A stretch of 64,000 nt of DNA, from assembly GCF_021018895.1 (NCBI RefSeq), contig NC_079381.1, positions 11,527,501-11,591,500 on the forward strand, in the 5' to 3' direction. Made by a program: the position numbers and the translations under genes. Below, piece by piece: positions 1 to 12,515 of the stretch. The DNA is from Seriola aureovittata (taxonomy: Eukaryota; Chordata; Actinopteri; Carangiformes; Carangidae). Numbering within the stretch: position 1 is the stretch's first letter; each line of letters starts with the position of its first letter. Below the pieces are notes generated by a model. The model saw nothing but the letters and a program-made list of their open reading frames with translations, searched no databases and was not told the DNA's origin.

Positions 1-822
1 ATTTCAGTGCCCTGAATTTGATTGTCTTGAAGGTATAAACATACGCTCGCAGGATGATTCATTGCACATTTTCTGCAGTTAGAACTGCAACTGTGTCAGA
101 TTTCTCATAGTCAATTATAAATGCCCTATGTTGCCCTAAAAAACCCAACATGCTTTTAATTTGGGCCAAAACTGAGTGGGGGGAAAACACAGAGCCACAA
201 CACTGCCAACAGCCTGCAGGCCAGTTGAGTGTCTTGGCCTAATCTGCCAGGCCCGGTGAAATCTGAGAAGAGAAGAGAAGAGAAGAGAAGCGAAGAGAAG
301 TGAAGAGAAGAGAAGAGAAGAGAAGAGAAGAGAAAAGAAAAGAAGACATACTAGGAACCCCGCATTCAGGTACTGTATGTGGGCTGTGGTGCAGGTAACG
401 TAATCTATGTTCACCACAATCTGCGTATCTGCGTCCAACTGTATTTAAAAAAAAAAAAAAAAAACAGACACTAAATATGGGAAAGGAAACACTGATGAGG
501 GAAACTGAGAGGAAGTCAAAGGCACTGAATGTTACAGTGAAAACACTGTTCTGTTTGCTGTGACCTGGTTGAGTAGAGCAGCATCTGCAACCCACATGAA
601 ATCTAAAAATACTCCCGCACCATTGACTGCTACTATGCCATAGCCTCAGTAGGTAGATGAATAACTGTGTGTGTATGGTATGCTCGTGTGCATGTGTTAA
701 AGTGGGAATGGGCTATGGGCTATATTCTGAGGTTTGCCACTGCCTCATTTACAAGCCTTTGCGGCAATTATGCTATTTAAACATTTTTTCAAATATGTTG
801 CGAAGTGTGTAGTTGCATGTGT

Positions 823-863
<41 letters not shown>

Positions 864-1218
864 TGTTATAGGCAGACCACTGGGCTATGCAGTCCAAGCA
901 GAGAGGCACAAATTACAGTAAATGTTGAAAAGTGTGTGTTATTATATTAATGTTACCAGCAGCAAGAATAACAGCTAAAAGGTGTCATTCAGGTGTATTG
1001 CTTGTAATTTATTGTGCTTGCTTGTTTATAATGAATATGGCAGTAGTCTGTTGATATGTCATTCAAAAGAGAGCCATGGAAATCTGTCTGCCATGCTACT
1101 CACAGATGTGTTGCAGATGTTGCTAATGTCATTAATACAATTAATACAGTAAAGACTGTGGCTTCATCTACTGATCCTCACTGCTGTTACTATAATGTAC
1201 AGTAACAGCAACACCAAT

Positions 1219-1275
<57 letters not shown>

Positions 1276-2026
1276 TGTGAATGATTTGCAAATCTTTATC
1301 TCTAATATGCTTAAGTATGAGGTTACCCAGTTACATGCAAAAACATGCGATGCATTGTATGACTTTTAGCAGTTTTGTGATTGGCATTTATCTGTAATAT
1401 CTGTAATAATAATTTTCACTATACAAAAATGCTGAGAAAATGAATTTGATTTTTGTGAAGCTGGCAAATAAGCCAACCACCCTTGCTTTGCTCCATTTCA
1501 CTCTTCTTATATATGAATTCCAGATTCATATTTAATTAGTAGTTATGGGTTTTACTTAAAATAGTTGACTTTTACCAAAAGAAACCAAGAAGTCCTGATG
1601 AAACGACAAAATATGCATAGGCAATCTTACAAAGACAGAGGTGTAGCCAAGAGTACTAACACTCAGTTTCTTTTACTTTGCATTTTTTTGGATGGCAGAC
1701 ATAACAAAACCTAATTGAAAGGTTTACAAACAGTAGGTCACAGTAACCTATTTATCTTACTTGCTGTTTGAAATTGCCTAATATCGTGTCCTCCTGATGA
1801 TAAGATTTTTGCACAGAACAAACCAATAATCTGACAGTTGTCCTTTGGTCTAATTATCAAAGATGTTCTCATATGTGTTACAGTAATTGTGTTACTTGTA
1901 ATTTACCAGATCCCTATCTGTCATAAATCCATGTTATAACCCTGCACTGGGCTTAGTGATTTTTCAATGTTCAGAAATGTGTAAAGCCTCCCAGTTGCGT
2001 AAAATTATTATTAGTGGGCTTAGTTT

Positions 2027-2029
<3 letters not shown>
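1..2029. other. Upstream non-coding stretch with simple repeats
   Basis: I see no exon here. It contains a purine pentanucleotide array at 265-346, an A tract at 447-464, a GT array at 819-868 and a CA array at 1220-1273. The open frames at 136-595 are read from the pentanucleotide array. Confidence 0.6.
265..346 (+). repeat. (AGAAG)n pentanucleotide microsatellite
   Basis: The five-base unit AGAAG repeats about 16 times with a few single-base changes (GCGAAG, GTGAAG, AAAAG). The same motif on the other strand, CTTCT, recurs at 21893-21921. Confidence 0.9.

Positions 2030-2119
<90 letters not shown>
2030..2119 (+). repeat. (CA)45 microsatellite upstream of the CpG block
   Basis: Uninterrupted alternating CA runs for about 90 bases, roughly 100 bp before the CpG-rich promoter-like block. 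Alternating purine-pyrimidine of this length can form Z-DNA. Confidence 0.95.
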
Positions 2120-2121
<2 letters not shown>

Positions 2122-2129
2122 GAAAACGG

Positions 2130-2780
2130 GGGCAGAGATCCATATTAAGAAAGGATATATCCAGCAGCAATCTGTTTTCTTCCATATCTCTTTCTCTCCT
2201 TGTTTCTCTCCTCCTGCACCTGCCTCGCCTCTCTCCTCCTGCATCGTTCACCGTACAGGTGCGAGCGAGGCGAACAGCGGCTCGTGCAGCTCCGCCAATT
2301 AGGAGCACTGAGCGTGACCACGTGAACAAATCCCGTTGTCTAAATTCCCGTTCAGCGGCGAGCAGCTCGGAGTGAGCGGCAGCACTGAAAGCCACATTGA
2401 GAGGGAAGTAATAACGGAGCGGTGCTCAGGTAAATTGCTTTTTTTTTGTACTGGCTGTTGCTATACTTTTCCTGCCTCCATCCCCTCTCGGCAGCTCTGG
2501 TAGGACAGTGTGCGGTTCAGAAGCGGGGGCTCTGAGACAGGATGTCTTGGATTACATTTGCCGTCGCTTGCGGGTGACTCTCTGCTCTCCTCCGATCCGC
2601 GGACAGGACAAACAGCATCATCGGCTGGTTGCTCTGCCTGCACCGTCTGTGCATTGCAACTCAGCCACTCCGCTCCTCCCCCCCCCCTCTCCCTTTCTCC
2701 CCCTTGTCTCTCGCAGGCGCATGAGGCTATTGATAGTTGACAGAAGCCTCGTAATCCCTGGCTGATTTGGCCGACCGGCC
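2130..2780 (+). promoter_or_regulatory. CpG-rich promoter-like block, candidate strbp first exon ending at 2429
   Basis: CpG dinucleotides are frequent at 2220-2440 and 2510-2680, unlike the AT-rich flanks. The block contains a CCAAT box (2295-2299) and a CACGTG E-box (2319-2324). A strong donor, GCTCAG|GTAAAT, lies at 2429/2430. No ATG occurs from about 2165 to 2429, as expected for a noncoding first exon. No acceptor-like context is needed if transcription starts here. Assignment to strbp is an inference from strand, the downstream coding exons and the lack of another gene. It could be the promoter of a noncoding RNA. A (CA)45 array (2030-2119) lies directly upstream. Confidence 0.4.
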
Positions 2781-3826
2781 ACAGCCATTTGCGAAACAAG
2801 AATGTTGATTGAACTTTATTTTGCTTGGAGATTTGTTTTAATTGGTAACGCACGCATAGATTGACGCCTCGCAGGGGGTGGGGGGAGAGTGTGAGAGGCT
2901 TCTTTTGGTGCTGCATGCAGCCAGGCAAGCAGAAGCGAGCTTTTATTGCTGAATTATTTATAAGACTGTCTGGGAGAGAGTAATGCTTCTCTTGGATGGA
3001 GAGAGAGTCGTGGTCAAGATGTAGGCTACTCTTTCTAGTCGTGATTTTTTACTTAAATTATGCCTCTTTATTTATTTATTTTTACTTTTTTTTTTAGGAA
3101 ATGTGTCCACTTCAAGCTACACGTAGGCTTTGTGCTTCCTTCTATTGTTTAATCAAATCACATTCGTGCTAAAACTATTACAGTGATACAATACAGATTG
3201 AGAACAGTGGTTGAATACATTTACTATGTGAATAATTATGTTATTATATTATATTATTAGCATAGTTTTATTCCACTATGTATATGACATCTTTAGTTTG
3301 CTATAGTTACTTTGTAGATTCAGACTATTAATACAAAATATAATCAACTAATAAATTGTGATCTACACTAATAGATTAGGCTACTGGAAGCTGCCCAGCA
3401 GAATCACTATTTATAATGTTAAAATATAGTATGTACTATACTGAAATGGGCCACTCCTTTACTTTTGTTAGGCTTTTTAAAGTATATTTTGATGCTAATA
3501 CTTTCGTTCTTTTAGCTAACAGTTTGAATGCAGGACATGCACTTATAACAGAATGGTATTGTGGTATATGGTGTACTCTTCTTTATTATTTTATTTTAGC
3601 CTATTTATTTGTTTATTTATTTTGTCTTGTTTGCGTTAATTTTCCACAAACATGCCCTTTTTGTTTTCTCTAAAATCCCTCCTAAGCAGGCTAAGTAAAT
3701 AAGTAAATAAACATTAATAAATAAACAAATGCAGGTTTTTTTTTGCCCTCCTGTGTTTATGCCTTTTTGCAGCCCCACCACCGGAATGATTCGACCCCGT
3801 TTGCGCCTGCGCACTCCTACCATTCA

Positions 3827-3830
<4 letters not shown>

Positions 3831-3890
<60 letters not shown>
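3831..3890 (+). repeat. (CT)n microsatellite forming the pyrimidine tract of a candidate acceptor
   Basis: CT dinucleotides repeat for about 60 bases with rare TTT interruptions, ending 13 bases before the CAG at 3901-3903. Confidence 0.9.
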
Positions 3891-3903
3891 CCGTCTCGTG
3901 CAG

Positions 3904-4100
3904 ACAGGAGAAACCAGCAGGCGGCTCCGGGCTCTCTAGCTCGCTCGCGCTCGCTGCCCGGTTGTCAAGGCACTTTGTGACTTCTCCTCGTTGCGGCTGG
4001 ACGGTGACGGCTCAGATTGGCTCCCTCTCGGATTTTTGCCCGTTTGGATTTCTATATTTTGGTGTCACTGACGGACTCTCAGCTGCGAATTGCCAACACT
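3904..4100 (+). other. Candidate noncoding 5' UTR exon (alternative first or second exon of strbp)
   Basis: A (CT)n tract (about 3831-3890) runs into CCGTCTCGTGCAG at 3903, which reads as a textbook acceptor, and the segment ends ACACT|GTAAGT at 4100, a near-consensus donor. The 197-nt interval is GC- and CpG-rich at its 5' half and contains no ATG in any frame. It may be an internal 5' UTR exon spliced from the 2429 donor. It may instead be a separate first exon whose start lies in the pyrimidine-rich stretch around 3790-3900. Linkage to strbp is inferred only from strand and order. Confidence 0.4.
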
Positions 4101-5495
4101 GTAAGTTAGTTGATATTTTCTTTCTTTCTAACGATGTTGTTCCCCCTTTATTTTATTCTTGAGACTGAACCAATGTGTCAGAGAAAAAATAGAGGCAGCA
4201 GTTTAAAGCTTATTTATTTTCTGTCGCTTGGTCTTGGTCGACCAACTATTTAATCTTTCTCTCTTTTTGTATTGTTTCGCCACGCGTCCTTGCTTTCGAT
4301 TTTTTTCAGGGGTAAGAACTAAAAGAGGAACTTTGCACGTGGTAAAACGTCAACTTTCTTTTTGTTGTGAGTCGCAGTATTCTCAGTCAGGGTTTGCGGA
4401 AGAGCATGGTGTTAAAGTGAATTATACTGCGAAGAATAATAAGATGAGGAGACCAGACTTGCTGCTTTACCTCATCTCATAGCTCATCTTTCATAGCAGG
4501 TGTCTGATAGCCCACTTCCGCACTGCACTGCGAGATATCAATAGTGTGTAAACTCACTGTGCCTAAACATTTTCTCCAACTCTTGCTCGGTTATTCAAGT
4601 CCTCGCTAACTGAGTTGTTTGTTTCCTATCCGTAATATGTTTTTGTTGTTTGTTTGTTGCTTTTTCATTCTCCACAAGGCAGTGTTTTGGTGGATCTGAA
4701 GTAAGTTGTTGAAGCTGCGTGTTTCATCGCCCAGGTTATTTCCTCTCACAGTACACGCGACCCTCTGTTTTTTTGCGCGCGCGTGGTGTTGTGTTTGCAT
4801 GCGCGCGTATTCAAGTGAATGGCAGAGGGAGGAAGAAATGCTGAACCGCTCTCTGTTCTTGCTGAACCAGCTTGTTGGCATACCTAAACAAACCTGTTAT
4901 ACTCAACGTAAACTAACACCTTATTTCTCGGTCATGCAACAACTGGAAAGGTCACAACAAGCATATCAGCTTGTCAGTGTACAAAGGTCTTCACGCCTAC
5001 CTGTGCTGTATCATGCAAAACAGTTCCTCTTGGTGCTGTTAAAACCGATTTTCAGCATTGCTCCATGTCTTGTGTCAAGTGTTTTGACTGCCTGGCTGAT
5101 TGAACTGCATTTGCCCTTTGCTGTGGTCCAGTGGTTCTCACTGGTCTGTGCTGGTTTATCACTTCTTTAAGCCTGGTGGTCTCCAGGCTTGACTAATGGC
5201 CTGTTGCCTTTCGGTTATTTTTGTTTGCTCCACCCTGCTCCACCCTGTTTCATATGTACGAGGTGTCTCTGCTAACACACTTCAGCCACACCTGCCATGG
5301 TTGGACAGAAATGTAAGGTGTCTTTGTGTCAATGCCAAGCCCTTCTCCTAGATATAGGCTAATTGATTTATTGACTGGTAACACAGACCTCTTTAGTTGC
5401 CGCTTGCTACAGTCATATAAAGCTCTTCTTGTGCTTCCTACTGGGCTTTGTGAATGTATTACATCTTTGCTTTTGGTGTGTGTTTGTGTGTGTGT

Positions 5496-5546
<51 letters not shown>

Positions 5547-5702
5547 ATTGTGTATGTGTGTGTGTATGAGAGATTGTCAGTGATTTTGCATTGTTGCTTC
5601 TTTGTTTGTGAGGTTCTCTTTTCTGTGATTGAGTGTGATGGACAAACATCCTGCAGCAGCCTTACAAAGTGAGCAGAGTACCAGAGATCAAGCAGGTTGA
5701 GA

Positions 5703-5764
<62 letters not shown>

Positions 5765-6638
5765 GTGTGTGTGTGTACCTGTATGCTTTAGTGTGTATCC
5801 TCCAGGCACCCATGAGCACTTTCGCAGACCCTTTCTCATAAGCACTGACTTGGCAATGAACTCTCCATCAATATCTACGCAATAAGAAGATGAGAAGGAG
5901 GGAGAGAGTGAGCTGGTATTGTACGATCACAAAGCACAATCTTTCTTTGTCTCTTTCAGTATTTCTTATTTCTTTCTCTTGTCTCTTCGTTTCTTTTGGC
6001 AAATCTTTTCTATTGACATTTGTATATTGTTTTGGCTCGTTTTTGTTTCTTTTCTTTTGGTACACTTTATTTTTATTATGTAGTTTTCTACTTCATTTTC
6101 CCTATTCATCTGTGGGTTTGAGGGTGGGTGTTCATAGTTTCTTTTGTGATTTCTTTTATCTTTTTGTTTTTCATCTTTTTTGCATTTGTTCTATTGTTTT
6201 TAGACATTATGAGAAAGTAGACATTGAAATGATAAAAACAAAAGCTTATTTCCATTGACTTGGTTCTAAACACCATATAAAGCACAACTGATCAGAGTTA
6301 TAGGATCTTTTATAAATTGAGGGTTTTTATATTTAGCTTTTGGTGTTTGATTTCCAGGTGATTGAAACACCTACAAAGGATTATGATTGCTTCAGTGGAT
6401 GGAAGTGGATTGGAAATGAATTTAATTTCCACTAATAACTTACTTGGGGCCCAGGGACCCAGATTAAGGACACATAGAGAACTGACAGCTGGGTACACTG
6501 AGCATGGTTGGCAAACACACACTCAAATGCAGACAGTGTAACACACCCACAAACTTGAAAAATCACAATTTTGTCAGCTAAATTATTTAAGTCTACTCCA
6601 CACTCGCTCAGGTAAACAAACACCATTTTGTTTGTTTT
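4101..6638. other. Non-coding stretch, probable strbp 5' UTR intron
   Basis: The stretch follows the GTAAGT donor at 4100. It holds GT microsatellites at 5476-5568 and 5705-5776 and otherwise unremarkable AT-rich sequence. The 154-codon open frame at 4706-5170 starts at TTG, has no recognisable domain and is judged fortuitous. Confidence 0.6.
5476..5776 (+). repeat. Two (GT)n arrays
   Basis: GT arrays with TATG interruptions occupy 5476-5568 and 5705-5776, separated by about 135 bp of unique sequence. Confidence 0.9.
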
Positions 6639-6810
6639 CAAGTCAAGTCCAGTCAGTTTCATTTATACAGCTTCAAATCATACATTTGCCTCACAGGGCT
6701 TTACAGTCTGTACAGCATAACACCCTCCATCCTCGGATCCTGAATTCTTGATTCTGAAAACTCCCAATGTTTTACAAGAAAAAAAGAGGACGCCTCAGGA
6801 AAAGCATCAG
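6639..6810 (+). mobile_element. Common fish short interspersed repeat (SINE/MITE-like), fragment
   Basis: It opens with CAAGTCAAGTC then TTTATACAGCTTCAAATCA and CATTTGCCTCACAGGGCTTT, followed by ACAGTCTGTACAGCAT, a CCTCCATCCTCGGATCCTG segment and GAAAACTCCC...AAGAAAAAAAGAGGA. The order and wording match, from memory, a very abundant percomorph interspersed repeat (TATATAGC..ATTTGCCTCAG..GGCTTTAC..CTGTACAGCATA..AAAACTCCC). It is diverged by substitutions and small indels. It has no coding capacity. The exact family name needs a repeat-library search. Confidence 0.6.
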
Positions 6811-7642
6811 TTCTCTTCTAAAATTCAAAATGTCTGTTCTCTATGATTTTTCACTCCTTAGTTTCTCCTCTTCCTCTTGTCTGTCTGATGTCATCTCTGT
6901 ATGTATAGCCAGTTGTGCTCTTTTTTTTTTCCATCCACGTGTGTGTGCAGTGTCTGTTTTATGTACACCTGGGAGCAGTATCGTGGTCCCTCGGCTGCTG
7001 GGGTTCTGGTTTGCTTTATGTTATGTTCTTGGTTTAAACAGTTTAGAATCTCAGTGACACACACTCACTTGGAGACAACACACATGTAGCATCATGGGAT
7101 GTCTCTTTATCCTGCCACTGCTTCTGCAGCGTGTGTGTGTATACCAGTGCCTATCAGCGAAACAGGAATCTGCCCACCAGTTCTCAGATTCTAGCATACA
7201 GCAGCACATTTAGAGTCTCATCTGGCAAGGAAATGTAGCACTAATCCAATTGGCTGGAGCTTTAGTAAAAGCTGTCCTAATTGGCTGCAGGCTGCCAAGG
7301 TTCCAGTAAGCACAAGAGGGAGTTGGGGAGAGTCCCAGTGGTGCTGTGGTGCAGACTGAACAAAGGGCAGATAGCAAGAGTGTGTGCTACTGTTTTGAAT
7401 ATTCCTCCATTTGGCAATAATAAAGGACCCATCTGCACCCTGCTGACTCAGATCCATCCAGCTGACCATATCTCATTTTCAACTGTGTTGTTTGACACAC
7501 ACACATGGAAATACACACATGCAAACACACTCGCCGCCTGCATTCCATCTGCAGGAACAGGAATAGCTTTGTCACACAAACATGTTTGAGGAAACATCTT
7601 CCCAACTGGCTAAGGAACAAAGCCATTAACACAGGAATATTG

Positions 7643-7643
<1 letters not shown>

Positions 7644-7712
<69 letters not shown>

Positions 7713-7770
7713 TGTGTCTGTGTGTGTGGGTGTGTGTGTGAGTGTGTGTGTGTGTGCGTGTGTGTGCGTG
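7644..7770 (+). repeat. (GT)n compound microsatellite
   Basis: About 126 bases of GT with TCTG, GGTG, AGTG and GCGTG variants in its 3' half. The translated Cys-Val or Thr-His frames across it are artefacts. Confidence 0.95.
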
Positions 7771-10287
7771 CATTACAAGAGGAAGAGTGGTTCTTTGCAG
7801 AGAAAAAAAAATGCTGCTGCCAACAGCCACTGCAGCCGGTCCTGTTTCCTTTCACCTCAGTGTGGAATCCAGGAAGGAAGGACAGAGACAAGACAAGAGA
7901 GAGAGAGAGGGAGAGAGACAGACAGTGAGACAGAGAGTGTGAGAGATGGCCATGTAAGGTCTCATGCACCATAGCTTGCACCACTCCACACAAACACTGA
8001 ACCTGAAATGACTCTTCAAGGTTTGACCTCTCAAGTCACTGTTACGTTGAACTTTTGCTGCGTTACTACGAAACAAAGGCACCCTTCAGCATGAGATGCA
8101 TTAGGGAATTTACAGAAACAATAGTGAGTTTTTCTGACGAATGGCTTGTTTGTTTTGCATTCACAATTCAAAAATACAATAACTGTCATTGATTAAAGCA
8201 TTGTATCTGATGAATTAATTTCCCTGAGGGCTTTGATGTTTCAAAATAGGAGTTTTCTTTCCAGTGAAAGGGAGGGCCCTGTCTGTAAACTTATGTTAAA
8301 AGAGTTGTAATGCCAGTTACAGTAGCTTGTTATGCAGGTGGCCTTGAAATGTCTTTTGGTTGGCCACTCGTTATAAATCTTTTTCAAGAGATAACTTAAG
8401 TTGACCTGTACTTTTTTTTTACTCTTTGAGCTTGTTTATGCACATTTGATATTTATTATTCATTTTCCATTTATGTGGATTCCTGTGGAGAATTAACCAG
8501 TAATGAAATTCATCATTCTATTGGATTCAGACAAAATAATCAATGTTTTGTCTCCTAGCATCTGATTGACATTTGCTAACTTAATTTATTGCTGCAGTTG
8601 CGCATACACACACACACACACACACATCAAAAACCTCAACACTCATTAGGCTTAATATAGAAGGTTAATTGTGAAATTAATGTAGACGCAAACTGTATAC
8701 GAAGCTGTTCAATCTATGATACACTGTTTTACACACTGAGTCCAATATTTCTTTAATTAGTCAGGCCAGTGAAGAACAAATGACGTGCAGCAGCGATTTT
8801 ATTATTTCTGTGGTACACCTAGAATTGAAAATCAAATGTTGATATTTTTTATTATAAGTGAAATGCTCCAAATGTAAAGCACTTAGTGTGGGCTTAAACA
8901 GAATCCCTTTTCTGCAAAAAGAGGTGAATATATTTTTATTGTACTGACACATGAATTGTTATTTTTTTAACAGTGCAAATCCAAAATCTATAAATGATCT
9001 ATAAGTGACACACAAGGTTCATTGTGATCATTTACACACGACACACCTAATGTGTACACTTGTTCTTTTGGCTGAATGAAGTGTGTTGAATTTTGACAAA
9101 CCATGAGCCACACGTCTCTCAATTATTTGAGTAGCGGAAGTCCAGTGTCTACACATTCATTTTTAGTGCAGTGGTGGATTTATTACAGTGCAGATAGCAG
9201 TACCACAACAGTTATGTCTACACTAATTGTCTATCATTTAAACAGGCTGATAATACCACAACCTTAACATTATTGATGAGGTAATACAAGTGCAAGGATA
9301 GACAGTGGACACAGAACAAGACTGGGAGAATGTACATGGCGTGGGTGGTTGACATGCAGAGGGAAGGAAGACGATGTGTAGGTGGGATTAAGAAGTGGCA
9401 CAGTGGAGGTTATCACTAACAACTCCAGCTGTCAGAAGCAAATCAAATATTCAAATCCTTCTTTGTTCACATTCAGTTTGTGATCTTTGCAGCTGCCAGG
9501 TACTGCATTATCTTATATTGAAGAAATCTGTCTTTTACAGATGCAAAGAAGGGAAGAACTGATCGGTGGATGTGTGAAAGGATGGAATTAGATAAAGGTT
9601 AACAGCTTAATTGGGGCATTTACATGTTTGTCGACATACTCAACAACCTGAATTTAGCCAACATGAGCTGACAGTTGAATAAATGGTTTGGTTAGATATG
9701 ATGGAGGAAATGCTGTTGTTGTTTCACTGTTTTTTACTTTGATTAATTAACAGAACACGATGAAGGTGCAACTCTGCGTACTCATGTATACCCTGACGTG
9801 TGGGGTGAAAAAGTACAGCCACCAATAATGGATTGGGGCTTTAATACATACTCTGTTACATTTTCCTTTCACTGCACCAACCATGTTGTTTTCTTTTCAT
9901 AATAGTAATGATAATAATAATGAATAATAATATTAATATCAAATTTAGAATAGGCATTTATGTGGCTTTAGCAAAATTATGACATGCACATACATATAGT
10001 ACATGTGCATGCACAGAAGGATTGAATGGACTGAGTGAAAGGAATATCTTCAGTTTGACAGATATGGGAGGCCCATCTGCTCTATCACTCAACTATGGTG
10101 TCATCTCTCTGCTCTGCCTCATAAACAGTCACACACACACACGCACACACACTCTCAGCAACATACTGTATGACACATATCGGGTACACATGTTGATAAC
10201 CCATTTACACAAACCTGAGCCGATCTCTGAGCTCTCCCTCTCTCACCTTCTCTGCCAGTCACTCAAACGTGCACACATCCATTCCTG

Positions 10288-10360
10288 CAGACACACACAC
10301 GCAAGCACACACACACGCACGCACGGATGCACACACGCACGCACGCACGCACGCACGCAG
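10288..10360 (+). repeat. (CA)n / (GCAC)n compound microsatellite
   Basis: CA repeats grade into at least five tandem GCAC tetramers before CAGCTCTC at 10358. Confidence 0.85.
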
Positions 10361-10449
10361 CTCTCTTCTCATGTCCCAGCTCTGCTTACTGTGTCAAAAA
10401 GAGCTTAGATCAGGGAAACCATAGCTTGCCCTCATTCAGACTTCCTGGA

Positions 10450-10636
10450 AGATCGGGCTATTTATTCAAGCAGACCATGTTTGGACTGGGACTGGAAAGT
10501 TGCCAGTTTAAATACCAGTTTGGTTCAACAAATGTGGTTGAACCAAACTACTGTCAAGGTGCAATAGAGCAAAGCGCTCACCTCTATTTGCTCCAACAAG
10601 CAGTTGATGACTGTGGTTGTACTGGAAAGCTCTTTA
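10450..10636 (+). mobile_element. SINE-like interspersed repeat tail, tentative
   Basis: The segment ACTGTCAAGGTGCAATAGAG followed by CAAAGCGCTCACCTC and TTTGCTCCAACAAG, then GACTGTGGTTGTACTGG, resembles the GTCAAGGTGCC-GAGCAAGGC-ACC-CTGCTCC text of fish SINE-type repeats as I remember it. It includes a perfect 13-bp inverted repeat at 517-549 within the 10 kb block (10517-10529 with 10537-10549). Its boundaries are uncertain. Confidence 0.35.
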
Positions 10637-10700
10637 TAGGGCTGCAACTAACAACTGTTGTCATTATCTTCATTATCTGTCATTATCAGACTTTATATTT
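10637..10700 (+). mobile_element. hAT-like MITE fragment, left end (copy A)
   Basis: TAGGGCTGCAACTAACAACT followed by TGTTGTCATTATCTTCATTATCTG is the left terminus of the AT-rich MITE family seen in fuller form at 22625, 24394 and 47320. Only the first 50-60 bases are kept. Confidence 0.5.
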
Positions 10701-11846
10701 TATTTCTATAGAGTAACTTAAACAAAATCAAATCACCATGTCTTAGTCTTAGTCTTAAGTTAAGTTATAGTGAATTATAACAGTTTATACAAAATGAAGA
10801 GCTGTTTGTTCTTTACAATGTGATACAAGCTTAATTTGTCACTGTTAAGCCTCTCCATTCATATCTCTTATTAATCCATCAGGAAGAGCAGATGAAGGGT
10901 TGTTGGCTTCCCTCTTTGGTAACAAACATGGAAAATACTGCCAGCTCATGTTGTGGGTGTGTAGCGTCTTTTCGTGGTAGTTGTCAGTGCCTTGAAAAAC
11001 ATGATCGAGCTCAATCTGCCTTAATCGGCAATTGACAACAAACTGCATGCAATATATTGCATGGATCTACTTGTTATTTTAATCCAACGACACATTTGTT
11101 TCCACGATGCAGATATGAAGTAGCCACCTAGCACCGTATTTTCCCTGTCTTTCTGTCATTCATGCCACAAAAGAATCATGGAAAGGAAGATGGCAGGCAA
11201 ACCAGTAAAGAAGCAGGAAGGAGAGTTTAGTTTCTTTTTAGTTTATGAAAAAAAAATTTTTTTAAATTGCCAGTCAGAATATCTTCTTTTTATCGACACG
11301 TCTCTGTCAAAGTGTGACAGGAGAGAAAAGCCTGGTCACTCACTCAACCTTAACTGAATACAAATACCGGTTAACAGCAACAGAAGGATCTTTCAAAGCT
11401 ATACTCTCGCATAGGAGTACTAAAACCTTGTCAAAAAGAAGTGCAGGCAAGTCTGTTTCCATTAGACCAATCTAAATTATGCATTTGTTCTGCTTTGATA
11501 GGAACCCATAAGAAAAAGTCTGGGGACCAATTTTGAGAGCTGCATCACAGTTTGAGAACACAAGCAATAGATGGTAATAATAAAAAAAAAAAACACATTA
11601 CATCTGAATTGCATCGCTGCAGAAATGAGGAAAAATTATACTTCACTTTAAAGCAATAAAAAAAAAAATCTCTCATGATACGTTTGCTTTGTCTGTGGAT
11701 GTGTGTGCCTGCAAGCAATATTTTCCCTACTACAGTGACCCACTGACCGGTGTTAGCAGATTAATTGCTGCTTTCATGTTAAGCTGTGGCATATCACCCC
11801 GTAATTGGTAATGGAGATTATCAGAGAGATGCTGTGTGGGTCTCTG

Positions 11847-11848
<2 letters not shown>

Positions 11849-11925
<77 letters not shown>
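11849..11925 (+). repeat. (GT)n microsatellite
   Basis: About 76 bases of GT with one TTTG interruption. Confidence 0.95.
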
Positions 11926-12446
11926 ATGGGGTGTGTGAGATTTCTTTATCTGATTAGGACGTTTATCTAATAAAGTAGGATTTATGGGATTCTGGTCTCT
12001 CTCCTCTGTGCACACACCAGCCCACACTGACAGGCATAACAATAACAACAAAACAAAACAAAATGCATATCTGTGTAGAGCTGCATGCCATTGTCAGAAC
12101 CGCATTGTATATTGCAGTGCCTTTGCACTTAGATAGAAAATGAATGTGACACATATGGGCATGGTTACCTATACGGAACCTCTATTACAAGGCTTAAAAC
12201 AGGTTAAACAACTTGCAAAAAAGGCTACAGATTTCATCCTTAAATATGTTTAAATACATAATACATACATGATAAAAATTCAAATGAAAGTGATTGTATT
12301 GATGGACACAGATATTACTGTAATGCAGACACACATACTTGTGTCTTGTGCCTCATGGCTACTGAGGGGTATCCACCCGTGTTTGTTGTGCTTGCTGAGA
12401 GGATGAGGATAAAAAGCAAAAGATGCAACAGAGCAGTGCCCACTGC

Positions 12447-12449
12447 CAC

Positions 12450-12509
<60 letters not shown>

Positions 12510-12515
12510 ACATAC
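12447..12515 (+). repeat. (CA)n microsatellite
   Basis: CA array of roughly 55 bases flanked by CACGCACA and CATACACA variants. Confidence 0.95.

Larger units (their letters stand above)
6811..10449. other. Non-coding intronic stretch
   Basis: No exon is recognised. Notable simple sequence is the GT array at 7644-7770, the GA-rich run at 7885-7945 and the short CA array at 8606-8626. CA and GCAC arrays at 10132-10150 and 10288-10360 explain the open frames there. Confidence 0.55.

Noticed and set aside
4706..5170. 154-codon open frame on the + strand
   Set aside because: It begins at TTG, lacks any recognisable domain, has no splice or promoter context of its own, and lies just after a splice donor in probable intron.
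7387..7993. Long Thr-His and Cys-Val frames on both strands
   Set aside because: They are readings of a GT microsatellite and appear at every such array in the window.
10288..10360. GCAC tandem units considered as a CRISPR-like or regulatory array
   Set aside because: It is a simple tetranucleotide microsatellite with no spacers, in animal DNA.
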